From: an uncultured Deferribacteres bacterium
GTDB lineage: Bacteria; Zhuqueibacterota; JdFR-76; DREG01
Length of the DNA: 34,964 nt
NCBI GenBank assembly: GCA_913009825.1
Contig: CAJVYQ010000059.1
Span: forward strand, 1 to 34,964
Direction of reading: 5' to 3'
The position numbers were made by a program, and so were the translations under genes. Each line of letters opens with the position of its first letter. Position 1 is the stretch's first letter. The notes below the pieces were generated by a model. It was not told the DNA's origin. It saw only the letters and a program-made list of their open reading frames with translations, and did no database searches. This document shows, piece after piece, positions 1 to 6,790 of this stretch.

Positions 1-3
1 GGT

Positions 4-754
4 ATTGTAACTTGTCGGGATCCGAAAAATACAGTTGTCCGGAATATCTTTTGTTCCATTCTTCGATGTTAATCATCCTGTGCATAAAACAAGTATCCGT
101 ATGTTTCCGGGACAATCCCTGTTCATTGATTCATATCCTGCGAGCCCTAAAGGGGCGAAATACAAAATTCAAATGAACAGATCGTACCGGCACAGGTAAA
201 TATTCCGCCCCTTCAGGGCTTGTTATTCTTTTTCCTCTTTCCCCCCGGGGCGTTGCCCCGGGCTATTGTATTTCACCCCGTTGGGGTGGTTGAAAATGTA
301 TTTTAAATGCTATGAATGTCTCACTGATATCTGAAAGATGGTGTTTAAACAAAACAACCTTATTAGTTAATAATTAATAGGTTACGTTGTCATAAATCAG
401 AAGGTGTTTTCCAATAGTTTCCATTAGTTGGGGCTAATATTTATAAAAATATTTCCACCAATTAGTGTATTTGACTGAGAATATTAGGATTTTTAACATT
501 TTAAATTGTCATTTGTTAATTTGCAAAAGCTCTGTTTAAACACCCTTTAAAAGAGTATCACCGGCTTTTTCAGGTTGGGTAAAAAATCCTTTCAATTCGT
601 GCAATTTTGTAATACTTTCAATATACAGCATATAACCTCTGATTTGGAATTATGTATTAACGTATTATAATTTAATAAGTTGTGAGGTTGTATGCTGCTT
701 TTTTTATACTGGTTTCCCTTATTTTTATACCGGTTAACTAACTGCGAAACTTGA
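4..754. repeat. Long inverted repeat, left copy
   Basis: This stretch matches 29081-29683 in reverse complement nearly end to end. Both copies carry the same chain of GC-rich palindromic modules (CCCCGGGGCGTTGCCCCGGG, a CGCCCCTTCAGGGC type and CACCCCGTTGGGGTG) and then an AT-rich part whose own inverted repeat reads CAGCATATAACCTC / GAGGTTGTATGCTG (about 627-695). The left copy has an extra 211 bp (339-549) and lacks one roughly 63-bp palindromic module present in the right copy. No convincing gene is seen inside. Such modules are typical of dispersed intergenic repeats; who mobilises them is unknown here. Confidence 0.85.
339..549. mobile_element. MITE-like insertion inside the left long repeat
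   Basis: An AT-rich 211-bp segment starts with GGTGTTTAAAC and ends with its reverse complement GTTTAAACACC. It is bracketed by AAAGA at 334-338 and 550-554. The other copy of the long repeat (29081-29683) reads straight through with a single AAAGA, so it behaves as the empty site. It has no coding capacity. The right terminal repeat lies about 5 bp inside the apparent right border, so exact ends are uncertain. Confidence 0.7.
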
Positions 755-764
755 ATAATTAATA

Positions 765-882
765 CTTGAATTGAGCGATTATTTTGTTTTTGAGCATGTT
801 TTTATTACCAAACAGGTTTTTATTCTTTAGTGTAAATCCGGTTGGCGATTCAGCGAATCGCCTTACAATCGCTCAATTAAAG
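765..882. mobile_element. MITE family 1, copy 1 (TTGAGC ends, TAATA duplication)
   Basis: The 118-bp element has 12-bp terminal inverted repeats (CTTGAATTGAGC / GCTCAATTAAAG) and an internal palindrome GGCGATTCAGCGAATCGCC. It is flanked by the 5-bp direct repeat TAATA (760-764 and 883-887). Related copies lie at 9455-9571 and 29931-30058 in the same orientation, each with a different 5-bp duplication. It is too short to encode a transposase, so it must be mobilised in trans. Confidence 0.85.
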
Positions 883-926
883 TAATAATAAGAATCCTGA
901 ATTTTAACAAGACTAAAATGGCAAAT

Positions 927-1382
927 TTATTTTTTCTTTTTGCCTTTTAATTTTTTGCTTTTCTTTCTTTTACTTTTCTTTTTACTTTTTCCCTTATTCT
1001 TCCCGGATTTTTTCTTTTTATTCTTTTCGTCTTTCTTCTTGCTTTTATCCTTTTTTATCTTTTTTCCTTTCACCGTTTCAATTGCGGGTTTCTGTTCCTC
1101 TCCGGTTTCAACAACAGACTCAGATTCATTTTTTTCCGACAGTTCTACTGTTTCTTTGTCGTTTTCCGGGAAAATGGCCAACCCTTTTTGTTTAAATATC
1201 CTTTTCAAATATTCTACCTGTCCGATCGAAGAGCCGGTCTGTCGCCCCACTGCCGACAAGGTCATGCCATCATTCAGCAGCAGCAGAGTTTTGGCCCGCT
1301 TGCCGTGAAGATCATCCCTTGCGGCCATATTTTCGCAAAAAGAAGCTTCCTGATCCTTCAGTTTAAATTTTCTCTGAGCCAT
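927..1382 (-). CDS. HTH-domain protein with histone H1-like lysine-rich tail
   Basis: A 151-aa protein of two contrasting halves. Residues about 20-70 form a predicted homeodomain-like helix-turn-helix resembling the N-terminal DNA-binding part of IS630-type transposases (pattern RAKTLLLLNDGMTLSAVGRQ, then a second recognition-like helix). Residues about 75-103 are acidic and Ser/Glu-rich. Residues 104-151 are almost entirely Lys with some Gly, Ser and Arg, like the tail of histone H1 or bacterial Hc1-type proteins. A good ribosome site (GAAAGGAAAA) precedes the ATG. It stands alone between repeats. DNA binding is inferred from both halves; whether it is a nucleoid protein or a captured transposase domain cannot be decided from sequence alone. 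No named family is certain. Confidence 0.7.
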   Translation of the reverse strand: MAQRKFKLKDQEASFCENMAARDDLHGKRAKTLLLLNDGMTLSAVGRQTGSSIGQVEYLKRIFKQKGLAIFPENDKETVELSEKNESESVVETGEEQKPAIETVKGKKIKKDKSKKKDEKNKKKKSGKNKGKSKKKSKRKKSKKLKGKKKK

Positions 1383-1501
1383 GATATTTTCCTTTCTTTG
1401 GTTTATTTTTCAACTCAGTATTTTATTATCAGCCCTGCCTACGCTCCGGCCGATATGCCTGATTGCTGTTCCTATAGTATAAAATTCTCCACTGCCGGCG
1501 G

Positions 1502-1899
1502 TCATGCCAAAAAAACGCAGCATTCCACATGAATGGGAGATTTAGCAACGGTTGGCGCATCAACTTTAATCGCTTTTCCCCAGGTGAGACCCGATAAAGT
1601 AAATTTATCCTCCGTTGCGCCGGAATTCATTTCTACTTTCTCAAACGCCTGAACCATGTCTGCATTGGGAACATTCAGCACAAATTCATCATGCTCCTTA
1701 ATGAAAGCCCCCACAATATGTTTCCTGCCCACACCGATACCAATTTGCGGCGGCTTTCCATTGAAGACAAAAGTCCAGACCACCGATATTTCATCCGCTG
1801 CCGCACCGCTGTCATTTCCACAACGCCTGTGATTCCCATCCCCATCAACAATGCAGTTGCCACAGACTGTTTAAAAAATATTCTGCTGGATCGACTCAT
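1502..1899 (-). pseudogene. Frameshifted, truncated flavin reductase / flavoredoxin-like remnant
   Basis: The frame from 1783 downward reads like the middle of FMN-binding flavin reductase-like proteins: GKPPQIGIGVG, then FVLNVPNADM, DKFTLSGLTW and a C-terminal IHVECCVF, matching the family order PP-I-I-G / FVVNIP / DKF-L-GLT / ECRV. The upstream start is in another frame (from 1899), and the frames must be joined near 1800-1830 by one indel. The product stops at 1502, about 70 residues before the usual end of this roughly 190-aa family. Both lesions argue for a decayed gene. The parent reaction would be NAD(P)H-dependent flavin reduction; no function is expected now. Confidence 0.65.
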
Positions 1900-2097
1900 T
1901 TTCTACTTCTCACATAACCGGATAATCCCAACCTAAATTAAGCGATTCTATGTTTAAGACAACCACCCAAAGAGTGAAATGTCGTTTAGCAGGAATCTTG
2001 TTAATTTATTGCTAATATTTAAAAAGATTCCTCCTGAATGACATGAGAATCTTTTAATTTAGGTCTCAATTTAAACATTAGCAATCCTTTTTTAGTA

Positions 2098-2592
2098 TTA
2101 AGATTCACACGACTTTTTCAAAACCACTATTTTCCACAGCCGCGCATAATAATGAATACTGGAAAAAAACAGGGCGCCGCCAATGGTCAGATAGATAATA
2201 GCCAAATACGGTTTCGGAAAGGCAGAATGGCGCAACACGAGCCCTAACGTTACCATGATCACGATGATCAAATAACTTCTCCAGGCCTGAAAAGAAAAAA
2301 TGCAGCTTTTGTCCGGCCTAAAACAAAGGCGCTCAATATTTTTCCGGGCTATCTTCGCAAATCCGAACCGATAGACAATAACGGAAAGGATCAAACCGAA
2401 GGAAGCAAACCACAAGGCTGTAGGCAGATAAATATGTTGCAGCCAGATTTCTGCCCGGAGACAAAGCATCAATCCAACCAGGCTCCATAAAATTCCGGCC
2501 AAAGCAAATAACCATTTTTTAGATACTGCAGGATCGAATTTCGATAACTGTTCGTGCACTATTTTCTCCGTCAATTCATTTACCCCATCCAA
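2098..2592 (-). CDS. Four-helix integral membrane protein of unknown function
   Basis: The 164-aa product has four clear hydrophobic segments at about residues 27-45, 57-76, 107-121 and 129-150, separated by a basic loop (residues 80-106) with KIARKN and several Arg/Lys. I do not recognise the family. The only possible start is the TTG at 2592, because an in-frame stop lies just upstream. That start overlaps the end of the zinc-ribbon gene (2580-2759) by 13 bases, which suggests translational coupling and explains the lack of a well-spaced ribosome site. The two products may therefore work together in the inner membrane. This is inference from gene arrangement. Confidence 0.7.
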   Translation of the reverse strand: MDGVNELTEKIVHEQLSKFDPAVSKKWLFALAGILWSLVGLMLCLRAEIWLQHIYLPTALWFASFGLILSVIVYRFGFAKIARKNIERLCFRPDKSCIFSFQAWRSYLIIVIMVTLGLVLRHSAFPKPYLAIIYLTIGGALFFSSIHYYARLWKIVVLKKSCES

Positions 2593-2759
2593 AACCCTTT
2601 ACGATGAGAGACACCCAACACTTTGTGACAGTGCGGACAAAAATAAAGATAACGTCGCCCCAAAAATCCGCGCAACCACTGAAAATATATTTTATTCAGA
2701 GACGTGGAACAATGAGGACAAATTGGGTCAATATTCATTTTTTCTTCCAACTCTATCAT
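2580..2759 (-). CDS. Small zinc-ribbon protein (59 aa)
   Basis: The minus strand encodes a compact 59-residue protein with two CPHC knuckles (Cys14/Cys17 and Cys41/Cys44) about 24 residues apart, a spacing typical of zinc ribbons that bind one Zn2+ with four cysteines. The core between them is basic and aromatic (FQWLRGFLGRRYLYF). The tail reads LGVSHRKGFWMG. A strong ribosome site (GGGAG) lies about 10 bases before the ATG at 2759. The stop codon lies inside the start region of the membrane-protein gene, so the pair is probably co-translated. Role is unknown; nucleic-acid or protein binding is common for such ribbons. The gene is short and easily missed because a longer antisense ORF covers it. 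Confidence 0.75.
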   Translation of the reverse strand: MIELEEKMNIDPICPHCSTSLNKIYFQWLRGFLGRRYLYFCPHCHKVLGVSHRKGFWMG

Positions 2760-2779
2760 AATAGTATTCTCCCGTTTGA

Positions 2780-3084
2780 TTATGCGATAATATTACCAAC
2801 AATAACTTTGTTGATTAGGTAACCGCCCGAACTTTCTCCAAAACAAGAAGAACTGCCGTTCATATTCTGCCTGTCATCAAAGGGAAGCTTTGGGATGTTG
2901 TCCCGGTGTTGTTCAATAAAATCATCAATGATTCTGTTGATTAATTAAACTTCCAAAGTTTCCCCGTGGACGTTTGTCAACATATTGTATGTTCCAAAAA
3001 TATAAATCACATTTTGCAGAATTGATCAAAAACTTTGGAAGTTTTTTGCATTAAATCAACAAACTCATCAATGTCCCTCGCCAT
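2780..3084 (-). pseudogene. Short ORF split by a MITE (possible small gene remnant)
   Basis: If the 135-bp element at 2930-3064 and one 8-bp duplication are removed, an uninterrupted 53-codon frame appears, from ATG at 3084 (overlapping the last codons of the DUF1684 gene) to TAA at 2780-2782. It reads MARDIDDFIEQHRDN, then IPKLPFDDRQNMNG. Only MARDI plus insertion sequence remains joined today. I recognise no family, and a 53-codon frame can occur by chance, so this may never have been a gene. The charged, low-complexity-free N-terminal half is the only sign of coding. Confidence 0.25.
2930..3064. mobile_element. MITE family 2, copy A (8-bp duplication)
   Basis: The 135-bp element has terminal inverted repeats built on TGTTGATTAATTAAACTTCC / GGAAG...AATCAACA (the right arm has small differences) and is flanked by the direct repeat TCATCAAT (2922-2929 and 3065-3072). 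A reverse-complement copy lies at 19751-19880 with a different 8-bp duplication (ATTAATGA). It landed on the stop codon region of the DUF1684 gene; the stop TGA lies in the duplicated target, so the reading frame was preserved. It has no coding capacity. Confidence 0.85.
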
Positions 3085-3991
3085 ATTTTTTTTCACCCGC
3101 CTCAATTTTTACGGTTAAATTATTTTCCGGCGGCGGCAGTGGACATGTAGCAAACGGCGTGTAGGCACATGGCGGATTATATGCCCGGTTGAAATTTAAA
3201 TCGACCGTACTGTCGGCCAAAAATTTTGCTTCCATGAAGCGTGAAGCACCATACGTTTCGATGCCGCTGGTGCCGTCTCTGAAAATGAAGGACAATTCAC
3301 CGGGTTGTGAATCGAAAGCATCCAATTGATATTCTTTGCCGTCGATGGCGAATTTCACGTAACCGGGTGATGCCATCTTGACAGTAGTACCAATCTCTGT
3401 TCCCACTTCAATCATTTTGGCCGGTATATAATGGACAAATTCCCCTTTTAACCGGAATCTTTCATTCGGAGGGAAAAAATTCAGACCTTTGTAATTTTTA
3501 TACGCAGCTGCATTCAAGTCCCTCAGACGGATAGCAAACCGGTCTCCTCTCTTGATTACCCACATTCTTAAATCATTGATAGCCAGAATATCCGCACCAC
3601 CATCCATATCCGACTTAAGAGTCATCTTCTTCACCGACTTACCTGAGCAAGTCAATCCGGAATTTTCATTTGCTTCCACAGTCACCTTATTATTATTTAG
3701 AATAAATTTCCCGATAAATTCCGGAGCAGAGCCCTCAGGCAATTTAATTTTATTTTGCGGCGCCGAGCCAAAACCGTTCTCCCCCTCCCCCAGCCATAAC
3801 AATCCGGCAATGGTTAGCCAGGAAGTGGGCGCCTTCATTTTTACATCCCTTTCTTTACGCCATTCCATTTCTGCATTTGCGAACGGAGTCAACGCTTTCG
3901 ATTTTTTTTGCTCCCGTCCGCAATTGAAAGATAAAACCACACTCATAAAAAACAACCCCAGAAGCCCGTCCGCAAAAATTCTTCTCATCAT
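3068..3991 (-). CDS. DUF1684 family lipoprotein
   Basis: The protein carries the DUF1684 signatures in order: WRKERD near the N-terminus, TSWLTIAGLLWLGEGENGFG, RLRDLNAAA, TYGASRF, and the diagnostic C-terminal block FNRAYNPPCAYTPFATCPLP, then AGEKKYGEGH. The catalytic role of this family is not established. The first ATG after a good ribosome site (AAAGGA) is at 3991; a TTG at 4003 would add four residues. Either way the N-terminus is a lipoprotein signal (hydrophobic stretch ending LSFNC), so the protein is probably lipid-anchored in the periplasm or outer membrane. The stop codon lies in the target duplication of a MITE directly behind it. It stands alone, with no gene closely upstream. Confidence 0.85.
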   Translation of the reverse strand: MMRRIFADGLLGLFFMSVVLSFNCGREQKKSKALTPFANAEMEWRKERDVKMKAPTSWLTIAGLLWLGEGENGFGSAPQNKIKLPEGSAPEFIGKFILNNNKVTVEANENSGLTCSGKSVKKMTLKSDMDGGADILAINDLRMWVIKRGDRFAIRLRDLNAAAYKNYKGLNFFPPNERFRLKGEFVHYIPAKMIEVGTEIGTTVKMASPGYVKFAIDGKEYQLDAFDSQPGELSFIFRDGTSGIETYGASRFMEAKFLADSTVDLNFNRAYNPPCAYTPFATCPLPPPENNLTVKIEAGEKKYGEGH

Positions 3992-4003
3992 TTTTCCTTT
4001 CAA

Positions 4004-4500
4004 CTATTCCGGTGTAATTACGATGGTAGATGCAATTTATTTGCACCGGATTTATTTTACAATTAAAATAACACTTTAGTCCTTTGAAAAACACCAAATA
4101 ATTACCAAACCGTTACCAGTTTGATCATATTTTTAAAGTTAAAATTCTGTTGTTTAAAAAGCAAATGATTTTAGTGACTCAGTGAAAGACCTCCTTCCAT
4201 AGATTAACTTGAACCAAAATTCAAATAATGCGGAGGACAAGCTCAAGTCACTAAAGAAGCAGCACTATTTGATCTGATGTACTTTCTCATAAATTTACTA
4301 TCTGTCCGTTGCGGGTTGTTCTTTCTTGAGCAAAATAGTTCCTTCTCCTTTATCAACATTTTCTGTACTTTATTAATTCTTACTAATTTTGCGTAAGTAT
4401 TCCTTGATTTTACTGATTATTATTTTAATTTACTTTTGGCCGGGAATGATCAGGGTAACAGGTACTGTTAAATATCTTCAAAAAACGGAGGAATAACAGC
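4004..4500. other. Divergent intergenic region
   Basis: This 0.5-kb AT-rich gap separates the minus-strand DUF1684 gene from the plus-strand M13 peptidase gene and must hold both promoters. I see no repeat element, RNA gene or convincing reading frame. The only clear signal is the GGAGG ribosome site at about 4486-4490 for the peptidase gene. Confidence 0.5.
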
Positions 4501-6546
4501 ATGAAAAAAATTCACAAATCAATATTTATGGCAATGATATTCGTTTTATTTGTTTTGATGGCAATCGTTGGCTGCTCCCAAAAAGCGGAAGCGCCAATCA
4601 GCAAGAAGAACATGGATTTGTCGGTAAAGCCGGGAGACAATTTTTTCCGTTATGCCAATGGGGGCTGGTTGGACAAAGCACAGATCCCCGATGATAAAAC
4701 AAGTTATTCAGCATTCGATATCTTACAAGAAAAACGGGATGAAAATTTATATCAACTTTTACAGAAAATATCAAAAGAGACCGATGTGAAACCGGGCAGT
4801 ATGACACAGAAAATTAGTGATTTTTTTGCCACCGGTATGGATACGGAACGGATCGAAACGGAAAAAACAAAGCCGCTGCAAGAGGAATTTAGCCGCATTG
4901 CAAACATCAAAACCATTGCCGATGTGCAGGATGCCATTGCCCATTTTCATACTATCGGCTTGGACCCGCTTTTTAGCGGCGGCGTGGAACAGGATTTGAA
5001 GAACAGCAAAATTTACAAATTTTATTTGATGCAGGCCGGGCTGGGTTTGCCCGACCGGGATTATTACACCAAACAGGAAGATCGTTTTAAAAATATTCGC
5101 CGGGAATATGTTAAATTTGCTGGAAAGATGTTTGTTCTGCTGGGTGATGATTCTTTGACAGCAGCACAAAACGCTCGAACGGTCATGAAAATTGAAAGCA
5201 GGCTGGCAAAAAAATCCAAAACGCGGCTGCAAATGCGCAATATTCCCGCTCTCTACAACAAGATGAGCTTGCGGCAGTTTTCCAAATTATCGCCCTATTA
5301 CAACTGGCAACGTTATTTCACCAATATCAGCGATATTAATTTTGGCGACGTCATTGTAGGAATGCCAAAATTTTTCAAAGAAGTAAGCAATTTAATGCAG
5401 GAAATATCTGTTAACGAATGGAAAACATACCTGCGCTGGAATTTGATCAACAATTGTGCGTCATACCTGAATTCGGAGTTCGTCAGGCAAAATTATCATT
5501 TTTATTCTGAGTTTCTTTCCGGCAGTAAAAAAATGAAAAAACGTTGGAAACGAGTTGTTGCCACTGTAAACGGTTCCATCGGCGAACCTTTGGGTAAATT
5601 GTATGTTAAAAAATATTTCCCGCCCGAATCGAAAAAGCGCATGATGGAATTGGTCACGAATCTGAAAAAATCGCTACGGCAGCGCATTGAAAATTTAAAC
5701 TGGATGGGTGATTCCACTAAAACAGAAGCATTGGCAAAACTGGCGGCGATGAAAGTGAAAATCGGGTATCCGGATAAATGGGAAGATTATGCTAAATTAG
5801 AAGCGAAAAGGGACTCCTATGTATTGAATGTTTTACGGGCCGATAAATTTCAATATTATAAAAATCTGAACCAATTCGGCAAACCGGTCGATCCGGATAA
5901 ATGGGGCATGACACCACAGACAGTCAATGCCGGTTATAATCCTATCAAAAATGACATCACTTTTCCGGCCGCTATTCTTCAACCGCCTTTCTTCAATCCT
6001 GCTGCGGATGATGCAGTGAATTACGGCGCTATCGGCGTGGTGATTGGCCACGAGATGACGCATGGTTTTGATGATCAGGGACGGCGTTTCGACAAAAACG
6101 GCAACATGCGTGACTGGTGGACCAAAAAAGACGCCGAGGAATTTAACAAGCAGATACAATTGATTGTGAATCAGTACAGCCAATTTGTGGCTATCGGCAA
6201 TTTGCATATTAACGGGAAACTGACACTGGGTGAAAACATCGCTGACTTTGGCGGTTTAACCATCGCATTAAACGCTTACAAAATGACTCTGAAAAACAAA
6301 CCAGCGCCAAAACCGATAGACGGATTCAGCGGTTTGCAGCGTTTTTTTCTGGGATATGCCCAAGTATGGCGCGGCAAAATTCGTGATAAAGCATTGAGGC
6401 GCAAGGTTCAGGAAGATGTACACGCCTGGGGTAAATTCAGAGTGAACGGCGCTTTATTTAATGTGCCGGAATTTTACCGGGCATTTAAGATCAGTCCGGA
6501 GGACAAATTATATCGCACCCCGGAACAACGGCCGGTAATCTGGTAG
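4501..6546 (+). CDS. M13 family zinc metallopeptidase (neprilysin/PepO-like) lipoprotein
   Basis: This 681-aa protein is an exported endopeptidase of the neprilysin family, normally cleaving oligopeptides. Residues 1-25 are a lipoprotein signal (AIVGCSQK, Cys25). The M13 N-terminal domain follows at about 45-440, starting VKPGDNFFRYANGGWLDKA. The catalytic domain covers about 485-681. Zinc ligands His517 and His521 and catalytic Glu518 sit in GHEMTHGFDDQG; the third ligand Glu578 and Asp582 lie in ENIADFGGL. The NAYNP-type substrate motif appears as NAGYNP and the domain ends PVIW, where animal enzymes have CxxW. Length and motif order are normal, so it should be active. A GGAGG ribosome site precedes the ATG and a hairpin terminator follows, so it is probably monocistronic. 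Confidence 0.95.
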   Translation: MKKIHKSIFMAMIFVLFVLMAIVGCSQKAEAPISKKNMDLSVKPGDNFFRYANGGWLDKAQIPDDKTSYSAFDILQEKRDENLYQLLQKISKETDVKPGSMTQKISDFFATGMDTERIETEKTKPLQEEFSRIANIKTIADVQDAIAHFHTIGLDPLFSGGVEQDLKNSKIYKFYLMQAGLGLPDRDYYTKQEDRFKNIRREYVKFAGKMFVLLGDDSLTAAQNARTVMKIESRLAKKSKTRLQMRNIPALYNKMSLRQFSKLSPYYNWQRYFTNISDINFGDVIVGMPKFFKEVSNLMQEISVNEWKTYLRWNLINNCASYLNSEFVRQNYHFYSEFLSGSKKMKKRWKRVVATVNGSIGEPLGKLYVKKYFPPESKKRMMELVTNLKKSLRQRIENLNWMGDSTKTEALAKLAAMKVKIGYPDKWEDYAKLEAKRDSYVLNVLRADKFQYYKNLNQFGKPVDPDKWGMTPQTVNAGYNPIKNDITFPAAILQPPFFNPAADDAVNYGAIGVVIGHEMTHGFDDQGRRFDKNGNMRDWWTKKDAEEFNKQIQLIVNQYSQFVAIGNLHINGKLTLGENIADFGGLTIALNAYKMTLKNKPAPKPIDGFSGLQRFFLGYAQVWRGKIRDKALRRKVQEDVHAWGKFRVNGALFNVPEFYRAFKISPEDKLYRTPEQRPVIW

Positions 6547-6572
6547 ATCGGCAAATTCATTGGCAAAATCAT

Positions 6573-6609
6573 AAAAACGGCATCCGATAAAAGTGATGCC
6601 GTTTTTTTT
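6573..6609 (+). terminator. Rho-independent terminator of the M13 peptidase gene
   Basis: The inverted repeat AAAACGGCATC / GATGCCGTTTT with a 9-base loop is followed by a run of eight T, starting 27 bases after the stop codon. Confidence 0.85.
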
Positions 6610-6790
6610 GAATACCATTTTTATCTTTGTGTATTATGCAATGTTACGCTGAATTTTCTGTAACTATTCAAGTCTTTTTTTTGACATGAGTTACGGAATA
6701 AACAGGATTAAAATTGATAAGCAACATAATAATAATTCGGTCAATCCAGTAAATCAGATCAAAAATAAAGTGAAAAGGAAGGTGAAAAAA

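Noticed and set aside
1-340. CRISPR-like array in the GC-rich repeats
   Set aside because: Units are palindromes of different sequence and spacing, not identical direct repeats with unique spacers.
940-1308. Plus-strand ORF rich in Phe and Leu
   Set aside because: It is the antisense of the lysine-rich tail gene; AAA/AAG codons give TTT/CTT on the other strand.
6686-6790. Longer start for the CocE-type hydrolase
   Set aside because: It would add 35 polar residues before a signal peptide; the ribosome site and signal support ATG at 6791.
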